This document shows, one piece after another, positions 15,654 through 23,497 of a stretch of DNA of 36,077 nucleotides (positions are counted from its first letter, which is position 1; the number at the start of each line of letters is the position of its first letter). Source of the stretch: CAZPMT01 sp964587655 (GTDB lineage Bacteria; Hydrogenedentota; Hydrogenedentia; Hydrogenedentales; SLHB01); the NCBI GenBank assembly GCA_964587655.1, contig CAZPMT010000043.1, forward strand, positions 1 to 36,077. The letters run 5' to 3'. The notes beneath the pieces are model-generated. The model had not been told where the DNA came from. It searched no databases and saw nothing but the letters and a program-made list of their open reading frames with translations. A program made the translations under genes and the position numbers.

Positions 15654-16249
15654 CGTTTCTTTTCCTCCTCTTCGGCTCGCCGGAACACCTTGCGCACTTG
15701 CTTGGCGCTCCGCGAGAAGTGGGGCAGGAATGAGAGCTTGCGCTTGGCCAGCATCTTGGGCAGCTTATCCATGTCCGAGAAGAAATCGCGGCTGATGAGT
15801 TTGTAAATGGCCATCATACCGGCCTCGAACACCCGGCCATGCCAGCGGACGCTTGTAAGGAACGCCTTGTTGAAGCTCTTGCCGCGGGCATCGCTGATGG
15901 TCGCCTTGCGCTCGACGGCCATCATTCTCAGCGCGTCCATCACCGCAGCGATATCGATTCCCATCGGACAACGCGCAGTGCATGCCTCGCAGGAGGCGCA
16001 AATCCAGATTGCCTCGGACTCGAGTACCTCATCCTTCGCGCCCAGATTGACCAGGCGCATGACCTGACTCGACAGCAGGTCCATGTCGGGACCTACGGGA
16101 CACCCGGACGAGCATTTGTGGCATTGAAAACATGCGCTGACCGGTGCGCCGCTTCGGCGTTCGACTTCGCGCAGGAACGCGGGATCGGCCCATTCAAGGT
16201 TGGTCCGAAATGATTTCGGACCTACATGTGCATTTTCCACGGCGTTCAT
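15650..16249 (-). CDS. hdrC: HdrC-like ferredoxin subunit
   Basis: The 199 residues carry two [4Fe-4S] motifs, CFQCHKCSSGCPVG and CASCEACTARCPMG, in the usual HdrC arrangement, followed by a helical C-terminus with a basic, Glu/Lys-rich end. HdrC links HdrB to HdrA. It starts at ATG 16249 with GAGGTGGG upstream and overlaps the stop of the glutamate-synthase-like gene by 4 bp, which argues for translational coupling. A palindrome (16202-16222) lies near its 5' end and encodes VGPKSFRT. Confidence 0.92.
   Translation of the reverse strand: MNAVENAHVGPKSFRTNLEWADPAFLREVERRSGAPVSACFQCHKCSSGCPVGPDMDLLSSQVMRLVNLGAKDEVLESEAIWICASCEACTARCPMGIDIAAVMDALRMMAVERKATISDARGKSFNKAFLTSVRWHGRVFEAGMMAIYKLISRDFFSDMDKLPKMLAKRKLSFLPHFSRSAKQVRKVFRRAEEEEKKR
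16202..16222. repeat. Palindrome GGTCCGAAAT-G-ATTTCGGACC inside hdrC
   Basis: This 10-bp perfect inverted repeat around one base encodes GPKSFRT at about residues 10-16 of HdrC, ahead of the conserved EWADPAFLREVE segment. It could also form a hairpin near the start of hdrC in the mRNA and influence its translation. Confidence 0.65.
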
Positions 16250-18939
16250 TCACCCACCTCGTCTGTTACCTCTTCCTTCACTTTCTTGAGTGGAGCAACC
16301 TTTGTGTAAACCCGTTCCGGCGGTCTGAGCACGCCGTCCACGGTAAGGAGATCCCGTTCGACCTGGATTCCGAAGAGCCGCTCATTCTCGCGGAGATAGG
16401 GCAGAATCAGGTTCCAGTCATCCGTCGCGAGAGGCGCGTACATGCCCGCGTTCAACTGCTCCTCGACGAGCGTGCGGTGCGGGTCGCGCACGTAGATGGC
16501 GCCGCCGGACGCCAGCGACAGCAGGTTGCCGCCGGCATAGGGCAGGTCCAGCGGATGCACGATTCCGTCCTTGTCGAAACGTATCCCATTAACGATGGCG
16601 AACCCGCCGCCTTCGAGGGGATCGCCCGCCATGAACGACTCCGCAAGGAAATCGAGCACGGTGCCGTTGATGACGACTCGAGGCCGCCCGACCGCATTGA
16701 TCAAAGGACGTCCAGCGGCGTTGCCCATGACGAAGACCGTGCCGCCTTTGGCTCCGTAGAGGAAGGTCTGGCCGACGTCTCCGTAAATAACCATTTTCCC
16801 GCGTTTAGCGATCTGCCCGAGTTGGTCCTGGGCGTTACCGTGAACATAGACCTCGAGACCGTCAATGCCCGAACCGAGGTAGTCGCCGGGATTGTCGTAA
16901 CAGTCGATGCGGAGGCCGTCGCTCGATGCGCCGAAACCCGCGGCGTGAAAACGTGTACCGCGTGAGTTGTGATGGATGATATGGCGCCAACCCAGGTTAT
17001 AGGCGTCCACGGCGAGGCGGGCGTCGCAGTCCGCACCCTGCGCCGCGAAGCCTCGCGCGTCAATCAGCAGTGTCCGTTCCTCATTGCGCGGTGCCCGAAG
17101 CTGGTCACGCGTATCCCACGTGATCCGGCGGCACACGCCTTCCCGCGCGTCGTCGAAAAGCGGCTGATGTCCGAAGACCCTTTCAAGGCCGTCACGCAGG
17201 ATGGTGAGCACCGCGCTGCGCTTCTTGGCGCCCGTTGGGTAACGGCGGTCAGTCGCCCGTGTCAGGACTTCGATTCCCAAGTACGGCGCGCGGGAGGCTG
17301 TCTTGTTGGCCAATTCGGCCACCGCGTTGCGCAGTCGATCGAACTCCATGTCGGCAATGGCGCTCTGAAAATGCTGGAAGAGCGCATCAGCACTGTCGTC
17401 ACGGATGGCGTTCTCGATGGCCGCCGAATCCTTCTCGACGGGCGTGGTTACGCTCACCGGAATAGAGAGGTTGCAGTGGGCCTGGTTCCGCCAGGTCGAC
17501 AACGGCGCGCCGAACTTGTCGGTTGCGTACAGAGTGTAATGTCCGTCGTGGCCGTCGTCCTTCGACGGGACTATGTTGAAAAGGAACGCCCCGCCGTCGG
17601 TGTAGCTGCCGCCGCGGGCGTTCCAATACATGTCCGCCACCGGCATGATGCGCGGATCCTCGCTGTTGAGACTCGCGAGCGTCGCGTCGATGGCCTGCTT
17701 CTCCGAGCAGATGAGTGCCACGGACACTTCGTTCCCTTCCTGCAACGCGAAGACCTGCGGCCGCAGCATTGCGGTGTCGGTGATTCCCAAAAGCTGGAAT
17801 TTTCTCCCTTCGGACAGCGTCCGGGCAATGATGAAAAACCAGGGGCCGTCCGGTGAGCCGTGCATGTGCGCGGCCTGAATCTGGCGATAGATCCGCTGTC
17901 TGGCGGCCGGGAGCCGGTCGAAATCCAGTTCCGTTGTCGGCGCGAGCGCTTCGATGATGTACTCGACCGGATACTTGTACACTCGGTTCATCAGGTCGAA
18001 CAGCATGACTGAGACCTCGGTGTCCGTGAGAAACCGCGGGAAGAGGTTGCGCTGGGCAAGGTACTCGCAGACCGAAACGTAATTGGCGAAGTCCCCGTTG
18101 TGCACCAGCGCTTCGTTCATGCCGATAAACGGATGGGCGCCGCCCGGATGCCACACGCGGCCACGCGTGGGATAACGCTGATGGGCGATCCAGACGTGCG
18201 CGCGCACGTTCTCCATCTTGTAGTACTGCACCGCCGCCTCGGCGTAGCCCACGATCTTGATGATGATGAGGTTGCGCGCGTGCGACATGACGAACGCGCG
18301 TTTTTCGCCGAGCGAGGCATAGAACTCGTCATTCAACTTCACTGAATTCTGGAATACGAACTCGTCTTCGATTTCCCGTTCGTGCAGACCCGAAAAACCC
18401 TTCGCGGTCCCGAATCGATCCAGCACGTCTTTCTTGACGCGCACGAAGTAGCGCGCCACGTCCGGCGGACGTATCCCGAGCAGCGGCACATCGCGGTAGT
18501 CGTCAACCGTCGGGATCAACCCGCCCTGACTGACGTCAAAATAGGGATCGATGTACTTCTTCTCGACCTGCTCGCGCGCCGTGGGATCCAGTAGGGATAT
18601 TTGCAGGATGTAGCTCTCTTCGAGCACGCTGCGCGAGACGCCCAAGTCTTCAGGGGCGAGGCCGCAGGCGGCAATGCCGCCTCCCTTGCCGTTGCCCCGG
18701 TTGCGCATCTGGATGGACGGTTCGTAGATATGTTTGCCGCGCACGGGAACGGTGCACGCAAAACCGGTTACTCCGCACCCGCCTTCTGCTTCAGGCGATT
18801 TCTGGAACCACTCGCCCTCGGGCCGTAGATCGGCGCGCGCGCGAATCATGGCCTCAACCCGCTCACGATCCGGTAAAGTAGGGGCGGTTTCTCCGAAACC
18901 GGCCCCGGATGTAAGGATATGTCTAAGAGTCCTGTTCAT
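16246..18939 (-). CDS. Glutamate-synthase-like protein: class-II glutamine amidotransferase plus GXGXG domain
   Basis: This is about 897 residues from ATG 18939, chosen because CCAGGAATAGCA precedes it; a longer in-frame start at 18990 would lie inside the upstream gene. Residues 55-420 read as a class-II (Ntn) amidotransferase: GGCGVTGFACT with Cys55, HQRYPTRGRVW at 253-263, HNGDFANY at 280-287 and TDTEVS at 305. Residues 640-800 are the GXGXG beta-helix of the glutamate synthase large subunit (GLEVYVHGNAQDQLG, GGTVFVMGNAAGRPL). The central FMN domain of glutamate synthase is missing but is supplied by the next two genes upstream. The nucleophile Cys is not N-terminal, so activity would require propeptide removal; otherwise the domain is structural. 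The operon places it between the Met and Hdr subunits. Confidence 0.82.
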   Translation of the reverse strand: MNRTLRHILTSGAGFGETAPTLPDRERVEAMIRARADLRPEGEWFQKSPEAEGGCGVTGFACTVPVRGKHIYEPSIQMRNRGNGKGGGIAACGLAPEDLGVSRSVLEESYILQISLLDPTAREQVEKKYIDPYFDVSQGGLIPTVDDYRDVPLLGIRPPDVARYFVRVKKDVLDRFGTAKGFSGLHEREIEDEFVFQNSVKLNDEFYASLGEKRAFVMSHARNLIIIKIVGYAEAAVQYYKMENVRAHVWIAHQRYPTRGRVWHPGGAHPFIGMNEALVHNGDFANYVSVCEYLAQRNLFPRFLTDTEVSVMLFDLMNRVYKYPVEYIIEALAPTTELDFDRLPAARQRIYRQIQAAHMHGSPDGPWFFIIARTLSEGRKFQLLGITDTAMLRPQVFALQEGNEVSVALICSEKQAIDATLASLNSEDPRIMPVADMYWNARGGSYTDGGAFLFNIVPSKDDGHDGHYTLYATDKFGAPLSTWRNQAHCNLSIPVSVTTPVEKDSAAIENAIRDDSADALFQHFQSAIADMEFDRLRNAVAELANKTASRAPYLGIEVLTRATDRRYPTGAKKRSAVLTILRDGLERVFGHQPLFDDAREGVCRRITWDTRDQLRAPRNEERTLLIDARGFAAQGADCDARLAVDAYNLGWRHIIHHNSRGTRFHAAGFGASSDGLRIDCYDNPGDYLGSGIDGLEVYVHGNAQDQLGQIAKRGKMVIYGDVGQTFLYGAKGGTVFVMGNAAGRPLINAVGRPRVVINGTVLDFLAESFMAGDPLEGGGFAIVNGIRFDKDGIVHPLDLPYAGGNLLSLASGGAIYVRDPHRTLVEEQLNAGMYAPLATDDWNLILPYLRENERLFGIQVERDLLTVDGVLRPPERVYTKVAPLKKVKEEVTDEVGE

Positions 18940-18984
18940 TGCTATTCCTGGTTCAAGGGCCGGTTTCGGAGAAACCGCCCCTGC
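18880..18984. repeat. Inverted repeat pair spanning a gene junction
   Basis: GGGGCGGTTTCTCC and following bases (18881-18906) are repeated inverted at 18958-18983, with 26 of about 27 positions matching. Each arm is itself a GGTTTC-TCC-GAAACC hairpin. One arm encodes the last residues of the ferredoxin/FMN protein (GGFSETGP) and the other encodes SGAGFGETAPT near the N-terminus of the next protein. The ribosome binding site and start at 18939 lie between the arms, so pairing would put the start in a loop. Confidence 0.75.
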
Positions 18985-20611
18985 TTTCACCCGCGTTCTC
19001 GTAATCGAGATGCGTCAGCAGATCGGTGCGTCCACGTAGCGCCGCCACGGAGTCCAACCCCAACCGGTACAGAATGTCCACGAGCATTTCCCGCCACGCG
19101 TTGTACATATTGATAAGCCGTTGCGTGCACCAGTCGATCGAGACCAATTCCAGCAATCCGTGGTCCGTGGTGCAGATGCCTCGTGGACAGCCGCGCCCGC
19201 TCTCGCAACACCCGCACCGGATACACTCGAGGGCGACCAGTTCGGCGGTGCCGATGACGCATCCGTCGGCGCCTAATGCAATGGCCTTCGCGACGTCGGC
19301 CGGCGTACGAATGCCGCCGCTGGCAATGAGCGTGATCTCGTCCCGGACGCCTTCGTCGGAAAGGAACTTGTGGCAGCTATTGATGGCGTATTCGATAGGC
19401 ATCGCGATGTTCTTCTTTGCGATGTTTGGCGCCGCGCCCGTGCCGCCGTAACTGCCGTCGATGTGCACGATATGAGCGCCCGCGCAATATACTCCCACCG
19501 CGACCATGTCGACGTCCGCGGGCGTGGATACCTTGGCGGAGAGGAGGGCGAGCGGGTTAACGTGGGCAATCCAATCGAGATGCTTCTTGTGATCCTCGAT
19601 CGAATACACGCTGTGGAACGGGAACGGGGAAAAGAGCGAGGTGCCGACGACCGCTTCGCGCATGGCGGCCACGTCCGGTGTGTTCTTGTCGCCGAGCAAA
19701 TGTCCGCCCAACCCGGGCTTGGCGCCTTGCGCGTACTTGAACTCGACCATCCGCGCGCGCTTTATGGTTTCCTCGCGAACCCCGAAAAGCCCCGTGGCCA
19801 CCTGCGTGATCACGTGGCCGGCGTAAGGAATCATGCGCTCGGGATATCCGCCTTCGCCCGTGCAGGTGAACGAGTTCCAGGCCTTGGCCACGCGCGCTTT
19901 GCCGAGCAAGGCGCGGATGTTTGTCGAACCGAACGACATGCCGCCGCCGTACCACGGCACGTCTATCTTGATCCTCGGGCGTCCATCATTGCGGCGGTTC
20001 AAGATCAACTCCGTCGAGATGTCCTCGCGCAAAAATGGGGGACAGTAACCTGTTTTCCCGCAATCGTCGAGATGGGGGCTCGGAATAGGCGGGGAAAACA
20101 GGTTACTGTCCCCCATTTTTGGAAAACGGAACCTGAGCTTGTCGAATCCGCCTCCGGACGCGCCTGTCTCGCACTCCAGATGAGGCGGCGGCCTATGACC
20201 CGTCTCCGCCTCGAACCACGTGCTGACAAGCAGGTCGGGCGTCCAGCGATAGTCGCCCAGGGTCTCGAACACGGGATTCGCCGATAGCGAGAGCGCTCCG
20301 ACGGGACACGCGCTGATGCAGTAATGGCCGGTCTTCTCGCAATCGAAGCCGATGCAACGATAATCGAAAGGGCGAACGGGAAGGCGATAGCCTTCGGGGC
20401 GTTTGTGAACTCCGTACGGGCAGATGCTGACGCACTTGCCGCAGGCCACGCAATGGGAATCGCGATGGACGCGGAACTTGCCGATCTCGTTGCGGTACCG
20501 CGGAGACGCAGTACACACTTCACGCCGGACCTCCGCGTGGTGCGGACTCGTCGTGAACTCCTCCGCCGATTCCACCGGGGTTGTCGGAACGCTTGCCGTA
20601 GTCGTGCTCAT
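18953..20611 (-). CDS. Ferredoxin plus glutamate-synthase FMN domain protein
   Basis: The 552 residues begin with a ferredoxin region (C54VACGKCVSIC64, then Cys at 86, 91, 98 and 102). They continue with the glutamate synthase central/FMN domain: GGMSFGSTN at 223, TGEGGYPERM at 251, KYAQGAKPGLGG at 292, HIDGSYGGTGAAP at 383 and LIASGGIRTPADVAKA at 428. The [3Fe-4S] signature CIRCGCCESGRGCPRGIC follows at 463-480. This matches archaeal-type GltB central subunits with a fused ferredoxin. FMN binding looks intact. With the amidotransferase/GXGXG protein downstream it would make a split glutamate synthase. About 30 residues (164-193) are encoded by an inserted palindrome and are not expected in the family. 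It starts 6 bp after the preceding gene. Confidence 0.88.
   Translation of the reverse strand: MSTTTASVPTTPVESAEEFTTSPHHAEVRREVCTASPRYRNEIGKFRVHRDSHCVACGKCVSICPYGVHKRPEGYRLPVRPFDYRCIGFDCEKTGHYCISACPVGALSLSANPVFETLGDYRWTPDLLVSTWFEAETGHRPPPHLECETGASGGGFDKLRFRFPKMGDSNLFSPPIPSPHLDDCGKTGYCPPFLREDISTELILNRRNDGRPRIKIDVPWYGGGMSFGSTNIRALLGKARVAKAWNSFTCTGEGGYPERMIPYAGHVITQVATGLFGVREETIKRARMVEFKYAQGAKPGLGGHLLGDKNTPDVAAMREAVVGTSLFSPFPFHSVYSIEDHKKHLDWIAHVNPLALLSAKVSTPADVDMVAVGVYCAGAHIVHIDGSYGGTGAAPNIAKKNIAMPIEYAINSCHKFLSDEGVRDEITLIASGGIRTPADVAKAIALGADGCVIGTAELVALECIRCGCCESGRGCPRGICTTDHGLLELVSIDWCTQRLINMYNAWREMLVDILYRLGLDSVAALRGRTDLLTHLDYENAGESRGGFSETGP
20031..20120. repeat. 29-bp perfect inverted repeat inserted in frame in the ferredoxin/FMN gene
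   Basis: The arm at 20031-20059 begins AAAAATGGGGGACAGTAACC. It is exactly complementary to the arm at 20092-20120, with 32 bases between them. REP-like sequences with GGGGACAGTAACC are known as dispersed, RAYT-associated palindromes. The 90-bp insertion is a multiple of three and adds KMGDSNLFSPP...GKTGYCPPFL to the protein between the ferredoxin and FMN parts. Confidence 0.85.
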
Positions 20612-20617
20612 GCCAAT

Positions 20618-22009
20618 CTATGCTCCAGCTCTGCGACCGCCGAATAACCGGCCAAAGGTCGCGGCCTCGAGATCCTCAAAGAACATGCAGCGCCCCGTTT
20701 CTCCGCGCAACCGGCGCACCTCGCGGATGCCCATCGCGCCCAGCAACTCAAGCAATTGGTTTTGCCATGCGCCCATCAGATTCACTATTCGTTGGACGGC
20801 GTAGTCTTCGCCGACCTCTTCCAGATGAACCGGACACGCCTCGCCCCGGCGGCATTCGCCGCACAGCCGGCACTCGAGCGCTATCAACAGCGGGAGGTCG
20901 ATCGCGACGAGATCCGCACCGCAGATGATTGCCTTGACGACGTGTTCGGCCTGCCCAATGCCGCCCGACGCAATCAGCGTCACGAGATCGCGCGTCCCTT
21001 CCTTAGTCAACGCCTTGTGGACCTCGCGAAGGGTGTCGCGCATATGTCTCGGATTCGGCGTGGCGCATTCGCGTCCGTGCGCGTCAAAAACAAGATGAAC
21101 GACCTCCGCGCCGTCCCGCGTGAGTTTGCAGACCCGCTCCGCGGCGTCCGCCGTGGCTTCGAGTCGAACCGCAACGAGGCGGCTTGGGGAATGCGCCTTG
21201 ATGCGCACCTGATGCGCGATGACGTCTTCGCTATGAGACAGCATGACCATAGGGGCGGTGGTGTGGACGTGCGCGACGTCCTCGGCCTCATACAGCGGAA
21301 AGGCCGATGCCTGGTCGAGTGAAATGCCGTCCGGCGTGTCGTGGCCGTTTGCGACGAAAAGGGTCCCGATCTTGGCGGCGGCTTTGGCAATGGCCTGAAC
21401 CACGACGCCACGCTGGAAATGCAGCGGCACGATCTCGAAAATTATCGGGATAGGTATTTCCATAAGAGGCGGCGGAGTAGACGTCAACTGGCCCTTATTG
21501 AAGGATAGATGAGGCAGCTTGCGGCCGATGTCCACGCTCGTGCTGATGTACTCGCGCCCGTGGATGCCGTCGCGCGTTGGACGCACGATTTCCGACATGT
21601 CGGTCCACATCGAATCGAAGCCCGGTCCGGAGAACGGCCCGCCGTAGCCTGAACCGGAAACGGGGATATTGCCCGTCTCGGCCTGGTACCAGTTGGAGAG
21701 GATGATCTCCGGCGTGTAGTACTCGTCGCCAAGGCGCTCGTACTCCGGATTGACAACGCGCGTCAGGATGCCTTTCGTGCAGTTCTGGACGCAGATCAGG
21801 CAGCCTTTGCACTGGTAGATGTAGTCGAGATAACCGATCTCCTCGCGCAACGTATCGGCTTCGTCGCGGTAGAACCCGTACACGCAATCGCGCTTGACGC
21901 AGTTGTGGCAGTTCGAGCAATCCTCGCGCCAATCCACGATGCCGAGCTTACCCGTGGGCCGCTGACGCGGAGGCGCGGGATGCGTATGGATATGATACTT
22001 CGCGGGCAC
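20618..22009 (-). CDS. Second ferredoxin/glutamate-synthase-like protein, degenerate FMN domain
   Basis: The 463 residues are a paralogue of the next gene. Two ferredoxin motifs come first (C31SNCHNC37 with C42; C67KGCLICVQNC77). Then comes a shortened TIM-barrel-like glutamate synthase domain ending with LIASGGIGQAEHVVKA (345-360) and CRLCGECRRGEACP (380-393). The GGMSFGS and GSYGGTGAAP segments that bind FMN and substrate in the paralogue are absent or replaced (for example VVHLVFDAHGRECATPNP), so it may act as an electron-carrying or structural subunit. The start is GTG 22009 with GGAGG upstream, 2 bp after the metF stop. A catalytic and non-catalytic pair made by duplication is the likely explanation. 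Confidence 0.8.
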   Translation of the reverse strand: MPAKYHIHTHPAPPRQRPTGKLGIVDWREDCSNCHNCVKRDCVYGFYRDEADTLREEIGYLDYIYQCKGCLICVQNCTKGILTRVVNPEYERLGDEYYTPEIILSNWYQAETGNIPVSGSGYGGPFSGPGFDSMWTDMSEIVRPTRDGIHGREYISTSVDIGRKLPHLSFNKGQLTSTPPPLMEIPIPIIFEIVPLHFQRGVVVQAIAKAAAKIGTLFVANGHDTPDGISLDQASAFPLYEAEDVAHVHTTAPMVMLSHSEDVIAHQVRIKAHSPSRLVAVRLEATADAAERVCKLTRDGAEVVHLVFDAHGRECATPNPRHMRDTLREVHKALTKEGTRDLVTLIASGGIGQAEHVVKAIICGADLVAIDLPLLIALECRLCGECRRGEACPVHLEEVGEDYAVQRIVNLMGAWQNQLLELLGAMGIREVRRLRGETGRCMFFEDLEAATFGRLFGGRRAGA

Positions 22010-22011
22010 GG

Positions 22012-22926
22012 CTAACGGGCCTCCAATCCGGACCGCTCAATGATCTCGAGGGCGGCGTTGTCGTCGCCGTCCGCGCATATCTGGAAGCCGCGCACGCCCT
22101 TCAAAGCGGAGACCTGCTTGATGGTTTCGAGGGCCATCTCGATGCCGACGGCGCGCTGCGCCTTCCGGTCGCCCGCGGAGGATAACTTGTCCAACGCCGT
22201 CTGTGGGACCATCGGCAGGGGACGGCTCGCGGCAAATGCCTTCGCCTGATCGGCCTCGAGCAGGGGCTGGATGCCGGCCAGAATGGCGGCCTTCTCGTGA
22301 ATGCCCCGTTGCGTAACCTGATCCCACCAGGCGCCAAACCGATCGAAGTCGTAGACAGGCTGCGTGACAAGGAACTCCGCTCCCGCCGCCACCTTCTTTG
22401 CGAGCCGCATCAATTGCAGTTCCTGAGGGTCGGCGAAAGGAGCCGCCACTGCGCCAAGGCAGAACGGCCCGACGCCCTCGAACCGCTCCTTGCAGACCGC
22501 GGAGCCATCAGCCAAATGCGCAATCGCTTCGATCAGTTGAGTCGAATCGATATCGAATACGTTCTTCGCCGAAGGGCAAATGCCCAGTGTTTGATGCGTG
22601 CCGCTTGTGCAGAGAATATTTCGGACGCCCAAAGCTTGAGCCCCAAGGCAATTGGCGATCAGTGCAATGCGGTTCCGGTCTCTCGTGACAACGTGCAAGA
22701 TGGGTTCCACGCCCTCCGCCGCGATGATCCCCGCGGCGGCGAGCGCCGACATGCACACGCCGCGCCGGTTGTCGCTGACGCCGATCGCATGGACCTTTCC
22801 GGCATACTGCTTCGCGGCGGCGCGCAACGGGGCCGGGTCGCCTCCCTTCGGCGGCTCGACTTCAACAATAAGGATCGGTTTGCCTGAACGTATCCTCGCC
22901 TGGAGTCTGGTTTCGCTTTCTGTCAT
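22012..22926 (-). CDS. metF: Methylenetetrahydrofolate reductase MetF
   Basis: The 304 residues are a TIM-barrel reductase. They have the N-terminal catalytic Glu in VEVEPPKGGDP, GVSDNRRG, HVVTRDRNR at 78-86, a CTSGTHQTLG segment, EFLVTQPVYDFDRF and GIQPLLEADQAKAF. It reduces methylene- to methyl-tetrahydrofolate, the last step of the methyl branch of the Wood-Ljungdahl pathway. It is the short form that works with MetV and uses electrons supplied by a partner complex. The start at ATG 22926 follows GTAGGAAG. It lies 40 bp after the first mvhD-like gene and directly abuts the glutamate-synthase-like genes. Confidence 0.92.
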   Translation of the reverse strand: MTESETRLQARIRSGKPILIVEVEPPKGGDPAPLRAAAKQYAGKVHAIGVSDNRRGVCMSALAAAGIIAAEGVEPILHVVTRDRNRIALIANCLGAQALGVRNILCTSGTHQTLGICPSAKNVFDIDSTQLIEAIAHLADGSAVCKERFEGVGPFCLGAVAAPFADPQELQLMRLAKKVAAGAEFLVTQPVYDFDRFGAWWDQVTQRGIHEKAAILAGIQPLLEADQAKAFAASRPLPMVPQTALDKLSSAGDRKAQRAVGIEMALETIKQVSALKGVRGFQICADGDDNAALEIIERSGLEAR

Positions 22927-22966
22927 CGCTTCCTACCTTTGGTTAGCGGCTTGTGTCCACTGGCCG

Positions 22967-23374
22967 CTAGACACTGACTATCGGACTCTCGCCCAAGGCG
23001 CAAAACTTGCTCACTGCATCACGCACCAGTCCTTCAAGATCGTCATCCGGAGCGCAACGGACGAGTGCGGCCCTTTCAGGTTCCATCCCGATCTCGTCCA
23101 GAAGCCGGCGCACGGTGCGGATACGGATTTCCGCCCGGTAGTTGCCCTGGCCCAAACGGCATTCCCCTTGGGGGCATGTCACAACCAGGACTCCGCGCGC
23201 GCCCACTTCGATTGCGTGAAACAGGTATTGGGCGTCCGTCTTACCGCTGCACGGCAGCTCTCTTGCCTGAACGTGGACGCCGTCTTGTGTCCACTGCCGC
23301 GGCAAATGCCCGCTCTGGGGAATGCACTGGCGACAGATGAAGACGGAAACGCCTGTGTCTACGGATTCGCTCAT
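22967..23374 (-). CDS. MvhD-like Fe-S subunit, first gene of the operon
   Basis: The 135 residues have the MvhD pattern: VFICRQCIPQSG, VQARELPCSGKTDAQYLFHA, GVLVVTCPQGECRLGQGN and a C-terminal helix with RRLLDEIGMEPERAALVRCA. It diverges considerably from the second copy (9697-10179), so it may serve another partner, perhaps the glutamate-synthase-like subunits. The start ATG 23374 lacks a clear Shine-Dalgarno sequence and lies about 117 bases downstream of the predicted transcription start, after a structured leader. Confidence 0.85.
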   Translation of the reverse strand: MSESVDTGVSVFICRQCIPQSGHLPRQWTQDGVHVQARELPCSGKTDAQYLFHAIEVGARGVLVVTCPQGECRLGQGNYRAEIRIRTVRRLLDEIGMEPERAALVRCAPDDDLEGLVRDAVSKFCALGESPIVSV

Positions 23375-23409
23375 TGGGTCTTTTCAGTATGTGTTAGCAG
23401 AAAAAGAAA

Positions 23410-23482
23410 CGTCATGCCACGGTTGCGGTTGCCGGGGTATTCCTTGCTGTCCTGCCGAAGGACAAGAAACTACGACCTGACG
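23410..23482 (-). promoter_or_regulatory. Structured leader of the Met/Hdr operon, possible riboswitch
   Basis: On the minus strand CGTCA (23482-23478) can pair with TGACG (23414-23410), closing a domain. Inside it, TTTCTT/AAGGAA and GTCCT-TCGGC-AGGAC stack as one helix with an asymmetric AGC bulge. A second hairpin follows, CCCCGG/CCGTGG, containing CCGGCAACC. The CCGGCAACC segment after a bulged helix recalls the SAM-I/SAM-IV clan, which would suit a gene set around metF. The pairings are seen; the family is a guess from memory. Confidence 0.3.
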
Positions 23483-23497
23483 CGCCCTAAAGATCGG

